NCBI GenBank assembly: GCA_009664345.1
Contig: CP043547.1
Location: forward strand, 1,984,001 to 2,048,000
Source of the DNA: Planctomycetales bacterium 10988
GTDB lineage: Bacteria > Planctomycetota > Planctomycetia > Pirellulales > Pb10988
Length of the DNA stretch: 64,000 bases
Reading direction: 5' to 3'
Shown: positions 16,177 to 26,287 of the stretch, one piece after another
Numbering within the stretch: the first letter of the stretch is position 1
How the letters are laid out: every line of letters starts with the position of its first letter
Position numbers and translations under genes: made by a program
The notes under the pieces: generated by a model
The model's database searches: none
What the model saw: the letters and a program-made list of their open reading frames with translations, nothing else
What the model was told of the DNA's origin: nothing

Positions 16177-18861
16177 ATGATCCAGGGCACAAATCTCCCT
16201 TCTCGAATCCTGGAGGCCAAGGAGGACCTTCTTGCCGCGCGAGAAAAACTCCGAAAACAACATCAGGATGGTTCTCCAGGCATTCAAGTTTGCAATGCTT
16301 GGACGGATACCATCGACAAATTGATTGATGAACTGTTCCGAGCGGCGGTCGATGACTTGGCCGATGGAGAGGGACCGGACCTTCATCAGCATGTCGCTTT
16401 GATCGCCCATGGCGGTTACGGGCGTCGCGAGATGGCCCCGTTCTCGGACGTGGACCTCATGATCCTGCATACCCCGGCTGTCCAAGAAAAGATCGGACCG
16501 CTGGCAGGGCGGATTTTGCGGGATGTCGGCGATACCGGGATGATCGTCGGGCATAGCGTGCGAACGACGCGACAAGCCCTTGCCTTGACTGCTCAAGACG
16601 CTTCGATCTGCACGTCCTTGATGGAAAGCCGCCTGCTGACGGGAAACTCAGATCTCTTTAGCCACTTCATGAAGCGATTCCGCTTCCAGGTACAACGGCG
16701 ATTCTCCCGAATTTACGCGCAAATCATCGAAGCCCGCGAGAAGGAACAAAAGGAATATGGCGAAACGGTCTATCTTTTAGAACCGAATATCAAGCGATCT
16801 CGGGGGGGATTGCGGGACTTGCAGCTTATTCGCTGGATCGGCTTTGCCAAGCATGGAACCCCGGAACCCGACCAACTCCGCATGTGGGGAGCTTTGAGCA
16901 AGAGCGATCAACAAAAGCTGACCGAGGCCCGAGATTTTCTGTTGCATTTACGCAATGAACTGCATTTTCATGCCAAACGCGGACAAGATATGCTCCTACG
17001 TGATGAGCAATGGCGGATCGCGGAAGCCTTTGGGTTTAAAGAAATCACTGGGATTCCCATTGATGGATTTGTGGAAAATCGTCTCCCAGTCGAAGAATTC
17101 ATGGGGGAATATTTCCGCCATACTCAATCGATTAAAACAATCTCCGAACGCTTCGTCGAATCGCTTCGACCTGGTCGCTGGAAACGAACGCTTTTTGCTT
17201 TGATTTTCAGTCACCAAGTCGAAGGGGATTTCTTTGTCAGTCCCTTTGACATTCGGGCAACCAAGCGGGGCCTTCCCAAAATCAAACGTGATTTGACTGA
17301 AGTCATGCGACTGGCGGACCTAGCGAGTCTGTACGATAAGCCCATTGATTTTCATACGACCGAAGCCATTCGCGAGGCCGTTCCCAAGCTTTCCGATCAT
17401 CCCGATCCGCTGGTGGCCAAGCGTTTTCTTTCGATCCTCGATCATCCTGCCCACTTGGCTTCGTTACTGCGAGAATTGCATCAAATCGGGGTATTGGAAA
17501 AGATTATTCCACAAATGGCCCACGCCCGGAGCCTGATGCAATTCAATCAGTTTCATAAGTACACTGTCGATGAACATACCCTCTTGGCGGTGCAGCGGGC
17601 GACCGAATTCCGTGATGATCCCGACCTGTTGGGGAAAGTCTATCGGGCCTTGGATCAGAAGTGGCTCTTGCATTTGGCCTTGATTCTGCATGACTTGGGA
17701 AAAGGCTTCGAGGAAGATCATAGCATCGTCGGAGCGAAGTTTGCCGAGAAAATCGCCAGGCGATTGCGACTGACGGCGGAAGATAGTGAAACGCTCGTCT
17801 TCTTGGTTCGCTATCATTTGCAGATGACGCACTATGCCTTTTGGCGAGACATTTCCGATCCCGATTTAATCGTGAAATTTGCCGTGCAGGTCGGTTCGCC
17901 GGAACGTTTGCAACTGCTATTCTTATTGAGCGCGGCGGATATGATGGCCGTCGGCCCGGAAGTCTGGAACGGCTGGAAGGCCCAACTCCTGTACGATCTC
18001 TACAACAAAACGATGGAACATCTCTCGGCAGGCAAGAACGAATGGGCCGCCCAGGAAGAGATCGAATTTCTCCGCCAGCCGATTCGCGATTGTTTTTCGG
18101 AAGAATGGGACGAATGGTACGAACGCCAACTCAAGGCCTTCTCCGCAAGTCAATTGGGGAGCGAATCCCCGGATCGAATTCATCAACAGCTCAAACAACT
18201 CCGCCAGCTTGATCCAGAAGAAATTGTGATCGAACATCGGTGGCTTGCCGAGCAATCCGCTTGGGAAATCTTCTTGGCAACACGAGACCTCGTTCGCGAT
18301 GGGTTGGTTCACCGTGTCACGGGGGCTTTTGCCAGCAAAGGCATCGGCGTTCTGCGGGCACAAGTGGGCCGCTTCAAGGAAGGAATCACTCTCGATCGGT
18401 ATTGGGTCAGCGATCCCGATTACCAAGGCGAACCCCCGGAACACCGCAAAGAAGAGGTGACCGAAGCGATCAAGAAGGCGATCTACAATGACGATCCCCC
18501 CAAGGTTTCCCAACGTTTGCGGATTGGACAACGCCCCACGCGTACCGCCTTGCCGACGCTTCCCGCTCAGGTAAAAATCGACAACCACACTTGCGAAACG
18601 CATACGATTATTGAAATCTTCGCGACGGATCGTCCGGGCTTGCTCTATACGATTTCCCGAGCGTTAAATGATTTGAAGCTCTTAATCTCGGTCGCCAAGA
18701 TCGGGACGCATCTCGATCAGGCGGTCGATGTCTTCTATGTTTCCGATACGCAAGGAAATCGCATTGAAGACCAGGAAGAAATCAAGTCCATCAAAACTTA
18801 CATTGAAGAAGCAATTTCGGCTTTTGAGGAAGAAGCCCGTTCGAAGTTGACTTCGTACTAA
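16177..18861 (+). CDS. glnD: Bifunctional uridylyltransferase/uridylyl-removing enzyme GlnD
   Basis: Glutamine sensor that uridylylates PII at Tyr51 when glutamine is low and removes UMP when it is high. At 894 residues it has the full family length. The nucleotidyltransferase site is GGYGRREMAPFSDVDLM (about 79-96), with the metal-binding Asp pair in SDVDL. The HD hydrolase domain has DEHTLLAVQRATEF (about 463) and ILHDLGKG (about 502-509). Two C-terminal ACT domains lie at about 700-780 and 808-885 (the second with TDRPGLLYTISRAL), the glutamine-binding part. All active-site residues expected by eye are present. It is the third gene of the amtB-PII-glnD set; PII at 15619 is the obvious substrate, the Phe51 PII cannot be. 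Confidence 0.96.
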   Translation: MIQGTNLPSRILEAKEDLLAAREKLRKQHQDGSPGIQVCNAWTDTIDKLIDELFRAAVDDLADGEGPDLHQHVALIAHGGYGRREMAPFSDVDLMILHTPAVQEKIGPLAGRILRDVGDTGMIVGHSVRTTRQALALTAQDASICTSLMESRLLTGNSDLFSHFMKRFRFQVQRRFSRIYAQIIEAREKEQKEYGETVYLLEPNIKRSRGGLRDLQLIRWIGFAKHGTPEPDQLRMWGALSKSDQQKLTEARDFLLHLRNELHFHAKRGQDMLLRDEQWRIAEAFGFKEITGIPIDGFVENRLPVEEFMGEYFRHTQSIKTISERFVESLRPGRWKRTLFALIFSHQVEGDFFVSPFDIRATKRGLPKIKRDLTEVMRLADLASLYDKPIDFHTTEAIREAVPKLSDHPDPLVAKRFLSILDHPAHLASLLRELHQIGVLEKIIPQMAHARSLMQFNQFHKYTVDEHTLLAVQRATEFRDDPDLLGKVYRALDQKWLLHLALILHDLGKGFEEDHSIVGAKFAEKIARRLRLTAEDSETLVFLVRYHLQMTHYAFWRDISDPDLIVKFAVQVGSPERLQLLFLLSAADMMAVGPEVWNGWKAQLLYDLYNKTMEHLSAGKNEWAAQEEIEFLRQPIRDCFSEEWDEWYERQLKAFSASQLGSESPDRIHQQLKQLRQLDPEEIVIEHRWLAEQSAWEIFLATRDLVRDGLVHRVTGAFASKGIGVLRAQVGRFKEGITLDRYWVSDPDYQGEPPEHRKEEVTEAIKKAIYNDDPPKVSQRLRIGQRPTRTALPTLPAQVKIDNHTCETHTIIEIFATDRPGLLYTISRALNDLKLLISVAKIGTHLDQAVDVFYVSDTQGNRIEDQEEIKSIKTYIEEAISAFEEEARSKLTSY

Positions 18862-18881
18862 TCAGAAAACGAGACCCTTTC

Positions 18882-19916
18882 GTGCAGCCTTCGGTCTTTC
18901 AACTCGACGAGAGTGCCGATTCGATTTTGGTCGCCAGGAACCCTCATGCGGGCACCGGGAAGCGGGCCGCTACGCTCGATGCCTTGGTCGAAGCCTTACG
19001 GCAAGAAGGCTGGCGGGTCGAGATTTGCACGGACTTAGACCAAATCGGAAAACAGGCCGAAGATTGGCACCAGGCCGGACGTTTGAGGGCGTTGCTGGCA
19101 GCCGGAGGAGATGGAACCGTTGCCGAGTTGCTCAATCGGACTTCTCCAGGCATCACGATCTTGCCCTATCCGATGGGGACTGAAAATCTCCTTTCAAAGT
19201 ATTTGGGGCTGATGGGGACAACCGACGATTGGTTGGAAGTCATTCGTGAAGGCCATGTCGCCCGACTGGATGCCGGCAGGGCAGGGGATCGGCTCTTTTT
19301 GCTCATGCTCAGTTGTGGGCTGGATGCGGAAATTGTCCGTGAATTACATCAGCGACGCCAGGGGCATATACATCACTTGAGTTATGTCAAACCTTCTTGG
19401 TTGGCGATGCGTAATTATCAGTATCCCCAATTTACGATTCGCTATCTTCCGCCTCAGCAAGCGAAACAGGGCGAACTTCATTCAAGTGAAAAACCGGCTT
19501 CGAAGGAAGAATGGAAGACATTAGAGGCCCATTGGCTATTCTTATTCAATCTTCCCTGCTATGGTTTGGGTTTGCAGTTTGTCGAAGAAGCGAATCCGTG
19601 GGACGGGGCCTTTGATCTTTGTGTCTTTCAAGGAGGTTCCTTGACGGCTGGATTCCGCTATCTTTGGCAGGTTTTTTGGCGTCAGCATCGGCAATCCCCG
19701 GAATGCAAGGTAGTCCAAGCACGCCGTCTTCAAATTGAATGTACCGAACCGGTCGCGGCCCAATTCGATGGGGACCCCGGCGGCACGCTCCCTTTGGAAA
19801 TCGCAACGGTGCCCCAGCGGTTTCAGTGTATGGTGCCTCGCGGTTGGCTTCAGCGTCAACACGGGCTGGCAGCGGTCCTCCAACAAGAGTCTTCTGCCCC
19901 GGAATCATTGAAGTGA
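18882..19916 (+). CDS. Diacylglycerol/sphingosine-kinase-like lipid kinase
   Basis: Member of the DAGK-catalytic (YegS/LCB5-like) family, which phosphorylates lipid alcohols with ATP. The 344-residue protein has NPHAGTGKRA (about 22-31) and the nucleotide-binding GGDGTVAELLN (about 73-83), then PMGTENLLSKYLGL, all typical of the fold. The C-terminal beta-sandwich region contains QFDGDPGG, the family's conserved DGE-like segment in variant form. It begins with GTG at 18882, 20 bases after glnD, with no strong ribosome site, so it may be translated with glnD. Substrate cannot be deduced. The link to glnD is probably positional only. Confidence 0.82.
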   Translation: MQPSVFQLDESADSILVARNPHAGTGKRAATLDALVEALRQEGWRVEICTDLDQIGKQAEDWHQAGRLRALLAAGGDGTVAELLNRTSPGITILPYPMGTENLLSKYLGLMGTTDDWLEVIREGHVARLDAGRAGDRLFLLMLSCGLDAEIVRELHQRRQGHIHHLSYVKPSWLAMRNYQYPQFTIRYLPPQQAKQGELHSSEKPASKEEWKTLEAHWLFLFNLPCYGLGLQFVEEANPWDGAFDLCVFQGGSLTAGFRYLWQVFWRQHRQSPECKVVQARRLQIECTEPVAAQFDGDPGGTLPLEIATVPQRFQCMVPRGWLQRQHGLAAVLQQESSAPESLK

Positions 19917-19992
19917 TCCCTCGGCTTGGCAACGGGTGAGGATGAGAACGTTCGTAGGAAATTCATAACGGATAAGATAAAGGAATATTGAG

Positions 19993-20844
19993 ATGATCCG
20001 TTCAGTCGCCCAGGTCGGCCCGTATTCGGTAGGGACCGGGCACCCTTTGCTCATGATCGCCGGACCTTGTGTCTTGGAGACCGAATCCGCCGCCCTGCAG
20101 ATTGCCGAACGCTTACGCAAGATGGCCGAAGGGCTCCCCGTTTCGCTGGTTTTCAAGGCTTCCTTTGACAAGGCCAATCGCACCTCGCTCGATTCTTTCC
20201 GCGGTCCCGGTCTCGACGAAGGGCTTCGCATCTTAGAAAAAATTCGCGATGCCGTCGGCGTTCCGGTCACTACCGACATTCATGAATCGTATCAAGCCGA
20301 GATGGTCGGCGAAGTCTGTGAACTTTTGCAAATTCCCGCTTTTCTCGCCCGACAGACCGATCTCCTGGTGGCTGCCGCGGAAACCGGTCGAGCCGTGAAT
20401 GTAAAAAAGGGACAGTTCTTGGCCCCGGCGGATATGACACATGTTGTCAAAAAGCTAACCGAGTCCGGTTGCGAAAATACATTGCTTACCGAACGGGGAA
20501 CCTTCTTTGGCTATGGTCGCTTGGTCAATGACTTCAAGGGCCTTGTTGAAATGAAATCCTTGAACAAGCCGATTGTCTTCGATGCCACCCATAGCGTGCA
20601 AGAACCGGGCGGCCTCGGCAAAGCGACCGGTGGAAATCGAGCAATGGTTGAACCGCTTGCCAGAGCCGCGATTGCGATCGGCGTCGGGGGTCTCTTTATG
20701 GAAACGCATCCCGATCCCGATCAATCCCCCAGCGATGGACCGAACATGGTTCCCTTGGATCAAGTGGAAGACCTTTGGAAACGGTTGTTGGAACTCCGTG
20801 AATTGGTCGATGCTTGGGAAGCCGTTCCCGATCCCCAGCCTTGA
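19993..20844 (+). CDS. kdsA: 3-deoxy-D-manno-octulosonate-8-phosphate synthase, metal-dependent class
   Basis: Condenses phosphoenolpyruvate with arabinose-5-phosphate to Kdo-8-phosphate, the first committed step to the Kdo of LPS. The 283-residue protein has the IAGPCVLE segment; its Cys is a metal ligand and separates the metal-dependent class from the E. coli-type enzyme, which has Asn there. The other ligands fit: His in DATHSVQ (about 197), Glu in [10 protein letters not shown] (about 235) and Asp in [15 protein letters not shown] and TDIHESYQ are further family marks. AAAGGA lies about nine bases before the ATG at 19993. Its presence indicates that the organism makes a Kdo-containing outer membrane. 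Confidence 0.95.
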   Translation: MIRSVAQVGPYSVGTGHPLLMIAGPCVLETESAALQIAERLRKMAEGLPVSLVFKASFDKANRTSLDSFRGPGLDEGLRILEKIRDAVGVPVTTDIHESYQAEMVGEVCELLQIPAFLARQTDLLVAAAETGRAVNVKKGQFLAPADMTHVVKKLTESGCENTLLTERGTFFGYGRLVNDFKGLVEMKSLNKPIVFDATHSVQEPGGLGKATGGNRAMVEPLARAAIAIGVGGLFMETHPDPDQSPSDGPNMVPLDQVEDLWKRLLELRELVDAWEAVPDPQP

Positions 20845-20884
20845 ACTATTTGAATCGTAGAAAGTAGAAAAATCAGGCGAACGC

Positions 20885-22588
20885 ATGAACAATCCAGCCC
20901 CCTCAATCCCTCACCTTTCTGCTCGATGGAAATGTTTTACTCCTCATTTCCTTTTGCTCGCCGGCAGCTTCGTGCTGATGGGTTGCACCGGTTGCGAGCC
21001 GGCACAGAACACCACTCCGCCTCCTACCCAAGAAGTACTGCAAGCCGAAGGTCTGTTCACGCGATCGCTTGATATCCTGAATGATGTCGAACGCTACAAC
21101 GAAGGATTTGAGAAAACCGTCGATGTGCAGGGGGAAATCGTTCGGCTTCCCGTGGAAAACTTCCGCAATCCCGAGATGCTTGACACGGTGGTGTTTCAGT
21201 CGAATCAATGGCTCCGCTCGCAGCCAGTGGAAGAAGGCTGGCAACCCGACCCGATTTTGCTGACGCTCCCCAGTGAGTTGCGAGAAGACCTCTTGGTATC
21301 GCAAACGATTAACGATCTGGAGAAACTCCGCTTTGCCCAAGATAACAAAGCCTGGACGTTTCACGATGGCTGGCATTTGCAAGAAGCGATCTGGCTCAAG
21401 GAAATCGCCGAACATGCCAAAGGGGAGCAAGCCGATCCGCTCGCTCGTGCCCGGCTCCTTTTCGACTGGACCATTCGCAATATCCAACTCGTCGAATCAC
21501 CAGAGAATCAACGCATTCTTCCTTTTCAACCTTGGCAAGTTCTGTTGTTAGGAAAAGGGGAGGTCTATCACCGTGCCCAAATTTTCACTTTGCTTGCGCG
21601 GCAATTGGGTCTTGATATCACCTATTTGACCTTTCCCGATCCACAAAATCCCAGCCTTCAGCGGTCCTGGGTGGTGGGGCTTTTGCACGATCAAGAACTC
21701 TATTTATTTGATCCCCAATTAGGCACCCCGATTCCTGGACCGGAAGGGCAGGGCATCGCCACGCTTTCGCAGGTGCAAAAAGACGATCAACTCCTCCGCC
21801 AACTCGATCTCCCGGAGCGGCCTTATCCCGTCGAGGCCGAGATGCTCGCTGGTGGTGTAACTGCGTTAGTGGAGGCTTCCCCTCACGCCCTCGCCCGCAG
21901 AATGCAGATCCTGCAAGCCTATTCTTCTGGGGAAAATCGTCTCGTTTTGACCGTCGATGCATCGGAACTTGCTAGCCGTCTGGAAAGGATCGAAGCGGTC
22001 AAAGAGGCAATCATTTGGCCTTTGCCTTATGAAAACATTCGCACCCTGTCGCTCTTTCCGGCGGCGATCGATCGGCTCAAGGATGCCCTTTACCCCTTTA
22101 TTTATCCCTTTGCGACGCTCTGGAATGCCCGCGTTGCTCATCTGAAAGGGAAGTATATTTCCGAAGTCGGCGACCATCGGGCCGATGCCAATCAACTCTA
22201 TCTTAAGGTTCGACTCAACGCCCGCGATCCGCGGTGGATCAATGCCTTGGGAAAACTCGGCGTGCAGATGGGTTTTAACGAAGAGAACAACCCGTTCCGC
22301 TTCACACTAGAGGAAGCTCGCCAGAATGCAAGTTATTGGCTGGGCCTCGTCGCTTATGAAACGAAGTCCTATTCAGCCTCTGTCAATCACCTCAATACAC
22401 GAACCCTCGCCGATTACCCCCAAGGGATTTGGGTCCGGGGTGCCCATTACAATCTCGGCCGGGCCTATGAACAATTGAATCAACCCGATCGCGCGAAGCA
22501 AGCCTATGAAAAGTTGAGCGACCCCATTTCTTATGCCGAACGGGCTTGGCGAATCAAACAGCTAAATCCCACCGAGAAGTCGGAATAA
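20885..22588 (+). CDS. Lipoprotein with degenerate transglutaminase-like domain and TPR-like C-terminus
   Basis: Not assignable to a named function. The 567-residue protein has a long signal peptide ending in a lipobox (LMGC near residue 34), so it should be a periplasm-facing lipoprotein. Residues about 175-280 resemble a transglutaminase-like fold: RARLLFDWTIRNIQLVE, then a helix ending TLLARQLGLDITYLTF, then WVVGLLHDQELYLFDPQLG. By eye, the position of the catalytic Cys is Val/Tyr and the His of the HAW-type motif is Ser; only the Asp-Pro remains, so enzyme activity is unlikely. The last 130 residues form TPR-like helices with a NLGRAYEQLNQPDRAKQAYE unit. It follows kdsA by 40 bases and could share its transcript. 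Confidence 0.65.
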   Translation: MNNPAPSIPHLSARWKCFTPHFLLLAGSFVLMGCTGCEPAQNTTPPPTQEVLQAEGLFTRSLDILNDVERYNEGFEKTVDVQGEIVRLPVENFRNPEMLDTVVFQSNQWLRSQPVEEGWQPDPILLTLPSELREDLLVSQTINDLEKLRFAQDNKAWTFHDGWHLQEAIWLKEIAEHAKGEQADPLARARLLFDWTIRNIQLVESPENQRILPFQPWQVLLLGKGEVYHRAQIFTLLARQLGLDITYLTFPDPQNPSLQRSWVVGLLHDQELYLFDPQLGTPIPGPEGQGIATLSQVQKDDQLLRQLDLPERPYPVEAEMLAGGVTALVEASPHALARRMQILQAYSSGENRLVLTVDASELASRLERIEAVKEAIIWPLPYENIRTLSLFPAAIDRLKDALYPFIYPFATLWNARVAHLKGKYISEVGDHRADANQLYLKVRLNARDPRWINALGKLGVQMGFNEENNPFRFTLEEARQNASYWLGLVAYETKSYSASVNHLNTRTLADYPQGIWVRGAHYNLGRAYEQLNQPDRAKQAYEKLSDPISYAERAWRIKQLNPTEKSE

Positions 22589-22674
22589 AGGGCTGACGCT
22601 CGCGTTCAGATTGCTATAACAAAGTGAACGAACAGCAAACAAAACGCGATTGATTTCCACTTGAGGAGACCCCC

Positions 22675-23358
22675 ATGGCCACGGAATTGACTTGGCTCGG
22701 ACACGGCACCTGGAGCATTACTTCCGGCGATCACAAGATCGTCCTCGATCCCTTTATCAATGACAATCCCTCCGCTCCTTGCAAGGCGGACGACGTGGAA
22801 GCGGACTTCATCTTGGTATCGCACGGCCACTTCGACCATGTTTCCGATTTGGTCTACTTGGCCAAAAAGACCGGAGCGAAAGTCATTGCCATCTTCGAGA
22901 TCGTCGATTGGCTCAAAAATCAAGGCGTCGATAATGCCCATCCGCTCAATATCGGCGGCGGGGTCTCGATGCCCTTTGGCCGTGTGCAAATGACGAATGC
23001 CATCCATAGTTCGGTCCTGCCCGATGGAACCTATGCAGGAAACCCCGGCGGTTTCTTAATCCAATTTCCCGAAGGGGAAGTCTATTTCGCCTGCGATACG
23101 GCTCTCTTTTCCGATATGAAATTGATTCCGAAAGAAGGACTGGAACTGGCAGTCTTGCCGATCGGAGATAACTTTACCATGGGACCTGATGATGCCGCCC
23201 GCGCGGTGCAGCTCCTTGAGCCAAAACGAGTCGCCCCGGCTCATTACAATACCTGGCCTCCTATCGAGCAAGATGCGGAAGCCTGGGCAAAATATGTCAA
23301 AGACACTACTTCCACCGAACCAATCGTCCTTCAACCCGGCGGAACAATCACCCTTTAA
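22675..23358 (+). CDS. UPF0173-type metal-dependent hydrolase
   Basis: Metallo-beta-lactamase-fold protein of the UlaG/UPF0173 group, 227 residues, the exact family size. It starts ELTWLGHGTWSI and carries the metal-binding SHGHFDHVSD (about 45-54). Later ligands are His in NAIHSSVLPDG, Asp in YFACDTALFSD and His in PAHYNTW. GAGGAGACC precedes the ATG at 22675. The biological substrate of this group is unknown; a predicted phosphodiester or lactone hydrolase. It is 87 bases after the lipoprotein gene and ends at a clear terminator. Confidence 0.88.
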   Translation: MATELTWLGHGTWSITSGDHKIVLDPFINDNPSAPCKADDVEADFILVSHGHFDHVSDLVYLAKKTGAKVIAIFEIVDWLKNQGVDNAHPLNIGGGVSMPFGRVQMTNAIHSSVLPDGTYAGNPGGFLIQFPEGEVYFACDTALFSDMKLIPKEGLELAVLPIGDNFTMGPDDAARAVQLLEPKRVAPAHYNTWPPIEQDAEAWAKYVKDTTSTEPIVLQPGGTITL

Positions 23359-23385
23359 ACACAAAGCGATTTTATGACCAAAAAG

Positions 23386-23418
23386 AAAAAGCCCGGCAAA
23401 CCGTCGGGCTTTTTTATT
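23386..23418 (+). terminator. Intrinsic terminator after UPF0173 gene
   Basis: AAAAAGCCCG (23386-23395) pairs with CGGGCTTTTT (23405-23414) and is followed by more T. The A-run on the other strand makes it usable for the converging Rieske gene too. Confidence 0.9.
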
Positions 23419-23439
23419 TGGAAAGCTTGGAGAAATGTC

Positions 23440-23775
23440 CTAACTCGGCATTCGAATTTGAATCTCATCGCCTTGCACACGAACTTCATAAGTAGGGACT
23501 TTCACATTCGGATTATCGATCCAACATCCGTCGGAAAGGGCAAACCGCCAACCATGCCAAGGGCACGTTACCAGCCCTTTACGAACCATCCCCGGTGTAA
23601 GCGGTGCCCCTTGGTGAGGGCATTGATCGTCCATCGCGAAATAGGTCCCTTGATGCAGAAAAATCCCGATGTATTTCCCTTGCACCTGGACGGCGGTTCC
23701 TTGGCCTTCAAGGATGGAACCAACTTTCGCCACGGTGATAAATTCCTCGGCGTTCGTCTCTTCTTCCTGACTCAT
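23440..23775 (-). CDS. Rieske [2Fe-2S] ferredoxin
   Basis: Small soluble electron carrier. The 111-residue protein is one Rieske domain: CPHQGAPL (first Cys-His pair) and CPWHGWRF (second pair) bind the cluster, and there are no membrane helices. It resembles NirD or the ferredoxin of ring-hydroxylating dioxygenases, but no partner reductase or oxygenase is nearby, so its role stays open. The ATG at 23775 is preferred to a TTG six codons upstream because GAGGGG sits just before it. It lies between a converging hydrolase and a divergent aldolase gene. Confidence 0.9.
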   Translation of the reverse strand: MSQEEETNAEEFITVAKVGSILEGQGTAVQVQGKYIGIFLHQGTYFAMDDQCPHQGAPLTPGMVRKGLVTCPWHGWRFALSDGCWIDNPNVKVPTYEVRVQGDEIQIRMPS

Positions 23776-23994
23776 CAGCCCCTCACTTCCCAATCAACCG
23801 GCGGTTTTCAAGTCGTGTGCAATTCGTTTGGTGGATTCAATAATTTTAGAGAAAAGCCCTCAGTTCGAATACCCCTCGGTTTCGCCGGGCACCGGGTTGT
23901 CAGAACCCGACTTGCCTGCCAAACTGAAAACAAAGCGTTTCTGGCAGGAATCGCCCTGCAACCCGTCCCAGCAAAGTATTAATGAAAGAGAACC

Positions 23995-24798
23995 ATGAGA
24001 ACGAATCCAGTCAAAGCGAAACTCAAAGCCGGTGAACCTTCTTTCGGAACCTGGTTGAGCCTCGGGGATTATTACGCCACGCGAACCCTCGCCCGCTTGG
24101 GCTTCGACTGGCTCACCCTGGATATGGAACATTCTTCGATTGACTGGAATCAAGCCGCGACGATCTTCGGAGCCGTGGCGGATGCTGGTTGTGTTCCGCT
24201 GGCCCGCGTTCCGCAAGGCAGCCATGACTACATCAAACGTGTCCTCGATGCCGGGGCCTGGGGCATTGTCGTGCCGATGGTGAATACCGTAGAACAAGCC
24301 AAAATCGCCATCGCCGCCGCCAAATATCCCCCCACGGGCAATCGAAGTCTCGGCGGTGGGATGCACGCCATGAACTTCGACGCACAACCTTTTGACTACT
24401 ATAAAAAGGCGAACGACGAAATCCTCGTCATTTTGCAAACGGAAAGTCCCGAAGGCGTCCGCAACGCCGAAGAGATTTATTCCTTGCCTGGTTGTGATGG
24501 AATTTTTGTCGGCCCGGTGGACTTACGAGCCCAAATGCGAGCACCCGACGGAACTGAAGCGACGGACGAAGAATTTGAAAACATGCTGCAACAAGTGATC
24601 GACACCGGCAAGAAAGTCGGAACCCCAACCGGCATGCATGTGATGGACCTCGACACCGCCAAACGTCGAGCAGAGCAAGGGATGCAATTCATCGCGATTG
24701 GAAGCGATTTGCGTTTGATGACCGACAAAGCCCGCGAGGTGTTGCAAGGTTTGAGTGAAGAATCCACTTCCGACCAACCACAAGTCGCTACTTATTAA
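23995..24798 (+). CDS. HpcH/HpaI-family aldolase
   Basis: Metal-dependent class II pyruvate aldolase of the HpcH/GarL/RhmA family, 267 residues as expected. It has FGTWLSLGD at the N-terminus, [10 protein letters not shown], the LARVP segment, [10 protein letters not shown] and [27 protein letters not shown] provides the late metal/phosphate-site segment, and the conserved Glu and Asp metal ligands are in the latter two. Such enzymes cleave 2-keto-3-deoxy sugar acids or aromatic catabolites; the exact substrate cannot be read. It ends at a bidirectional terminator shared with the oxidoreductase gene. A sugar-acid role would fit the neighbouring oxidoreductase and sugar-type regulator, but that is inference. 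Confidence 0.88.
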   Translation: MRTNPVKAKLKAGEPSFGTWLSLGDYYATRTLARLGFDWLTLDMEHSSIDWNQAATIFGAVADAGCVPLARVPQGSHDYIKRVLDAGAWGIVVPMVNTVEQAKIAIAAAKYPPTGNRSLGGGMHAMNFDAQPFDYYKKANDEILVILQTESPEGVRNAEEIYSLPGCDGIFVGPVDLRAQMRAPDGTEATDEEFENMLQQVIDTGKKVGTPTGMHVMDLDTAKRRAEQGMQFIAIGSDLRLMTDKAREVLQGLSEESTSDQPQVATY

Positions 24799-24825
24799 AA
24801 TTATTATATCTATTGGAATTAATAA

Positions 24826-24859
24826 AAGCCTACAAAGTTTTACATAACTTTGTAGGCTT
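24826..24859. terminator. Bidirectional terminator
   Basis: A perfect 14-bp stem, AAGCCTACAAAGTT (24826-24839) with AACTTTGTAGGCTT (24846-24859), with a six-base loop. A/T-rich flanks on both sides serve the converging aldolase and oxidoreductase genes. Confidence 0.88.
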
Positions 24860-24881
24860 ATTCTAATCTGACACTTTCACA

Positions 24882-26000
24882 TTACCCTAAAGTAAACTTA
24901 GGTAGCTGTATAATCTCTCCACCTTTCATTGCGGATTGATGGGCACAAATTCCTACACAAGTCCAATTCGCACTCGTCACCGCATTCGGCCAAGGGTCAC
25001 GATCTTCAACCAAGGCACTGACAAATTCATGGACTAAATGAGGATGCGATCCGCCATGCCCACCACCTTGTACAAACGATAAATGTTGGGCATCGTGAAT
25101 TTCCGCTGGTTGGGTAAAGCGTTGAATCGGCTCCGGCAACAAGTGAGCAAAGTCGGGAACTTCAATCTTCTCGGGAATTTCCGGTTCCGGCTTATTCGCA
25201 GTATGTAAAACGTGAGGCTCGTTTTCAATCAACGTCCATTCAAAACTTTTCTTTGTTCCATAAACATCAAAGCTTTCACGATACTGGCGGGCCACATCAT
25301 AGAGAAATCGCCAAATATGCGCCGTTACATCACTTTCTTTTAATTTAATATGACAGCTTTCCACCGCAAAACGATTGCCTGACTTCGCCGCGATATCCTC
25401 TCGCACGGTTCCCGAACCAAAACAACTGACCGACTCCGCCAGTTTATCCATTAATCCCAAACAAGGGCTGACAACATGGGTGGCATAGTGCATAGGAATC
25501 ATCTCTTCCCAATAACTGGGCCAACCGTCCATATCTTGTGGATGCGAAGCAGCCAAGTGTTGAATTTTTCCTAGCTCTCCCTTTTGATATAAATCTTTAA
25601 TAAACAAAAACTCACGACTATAAACAACCGTTTCGGCCATCATATATTTTAAGCCGGTCTCTTTTACTTTATTGACAATCGCCTCACAGTCTTCAATCGT
25701 CGTCGCCATCGGAACGGTACACATTACATGCTTTCCCGCATCCAATGCTTTTAACGTCATCCAAGCATGATCAGGAATCGGGCTATTGATATGTACAAAA
25801 TCAACATCTGAGTCCGTTAAAACTTCTTCGTAGTCAGTATATCTTTTATCAATACCAAACTGATCGCCGACCTTATTTAATTCCACTTCATTCCGACGGC
25901 AGATAGCATAGGCATTCGCCTGAGGATGTTGTTGATAAATGGGTAGGAATTCGGTTCCAAATCCAAGTCCGATCATGGCTACATTTACTGACTTCGACAT
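24882..26000 (-). CDS. Gfo/Idh/MocA-family oxidoreductase lacking the EKP motif
   Basis: NAD(P)-binding sugar-dehydrogenase-like protein of 372 residues. The Rossmann part starts NVAMIGLGFGTEF, with the GxGxG variant GLGFG. In typical members the next landmark is CEKP, whose Lys takes part in catalysis; here the segment reads GKHVMCTVPMA, so both Glu and Lys are replaced. The C-terminal substrate domain is full length and has HYATHVVSPCLGLMDKL in place of the usual His-containing helix. It may therefore be a non-classical reductase or a binding protein. The ATG at 26000 has TAGGTG upstream; a GTG three codons earlier is possible. It is divergent from the AraC-type regulator at 26288, which probably controls it. 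Confidence 0.85.
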   Translation of the reverse strand: MSKSVNVAMIGLGFGTEFLPIYQQHPQANAYAICRRNEVELNKVGDQFGIDKRYTDYEEVLTDSDVDFVHINSPIPDHAWMTLKALDAGKHVMCTVPMATTIEDCEAIVNKVKETGLKYMMAETVVYSREFLFIKDLYQKGELGKIQHLAASHPQDMDGWPSYWEEMIPMHYATHVVSPCLGLMDKLAESVSCFGSGTVREDIAAKSGNRFAVESCHIKLKESDVTAHIWRFLYDVARQYRESFDVYGTKKSFEWTLIENEPHVLHTANKPEPEIPEKIEVPDFAHLLPEPIQRFTQPAEIHDAQHLSFVQGGGHGGSHPHLVHEFVSALVEDRDPWPNAVTSANWTCVGICAHQSAMKGGEIIQLPKFTLG

Positions 26001-26287
26001 TACAATCACCTACTTCTCAGGGGGAATACTGGGAACATTGCATCATTATCAAGTGTTAAGTCATTCTAAAAAAATTTCTCTCAGCATTCTATTTTGAAAG
26101 TGGGATAGCAATCCTGTCCATGAGAAGTTACGCTGAATATTTGAGATATTTTACATCCATCAGGTTACGAAAATATTCCTCACTTCAAACCAAAATCCCG
26201 TATAAAAGTTCATAGAGAAAAATTTTCGATTGAAAGCAAAAAATCCAAGCTTTTCTCAATGACAAATTTTGCAAATAGAATCTATTC

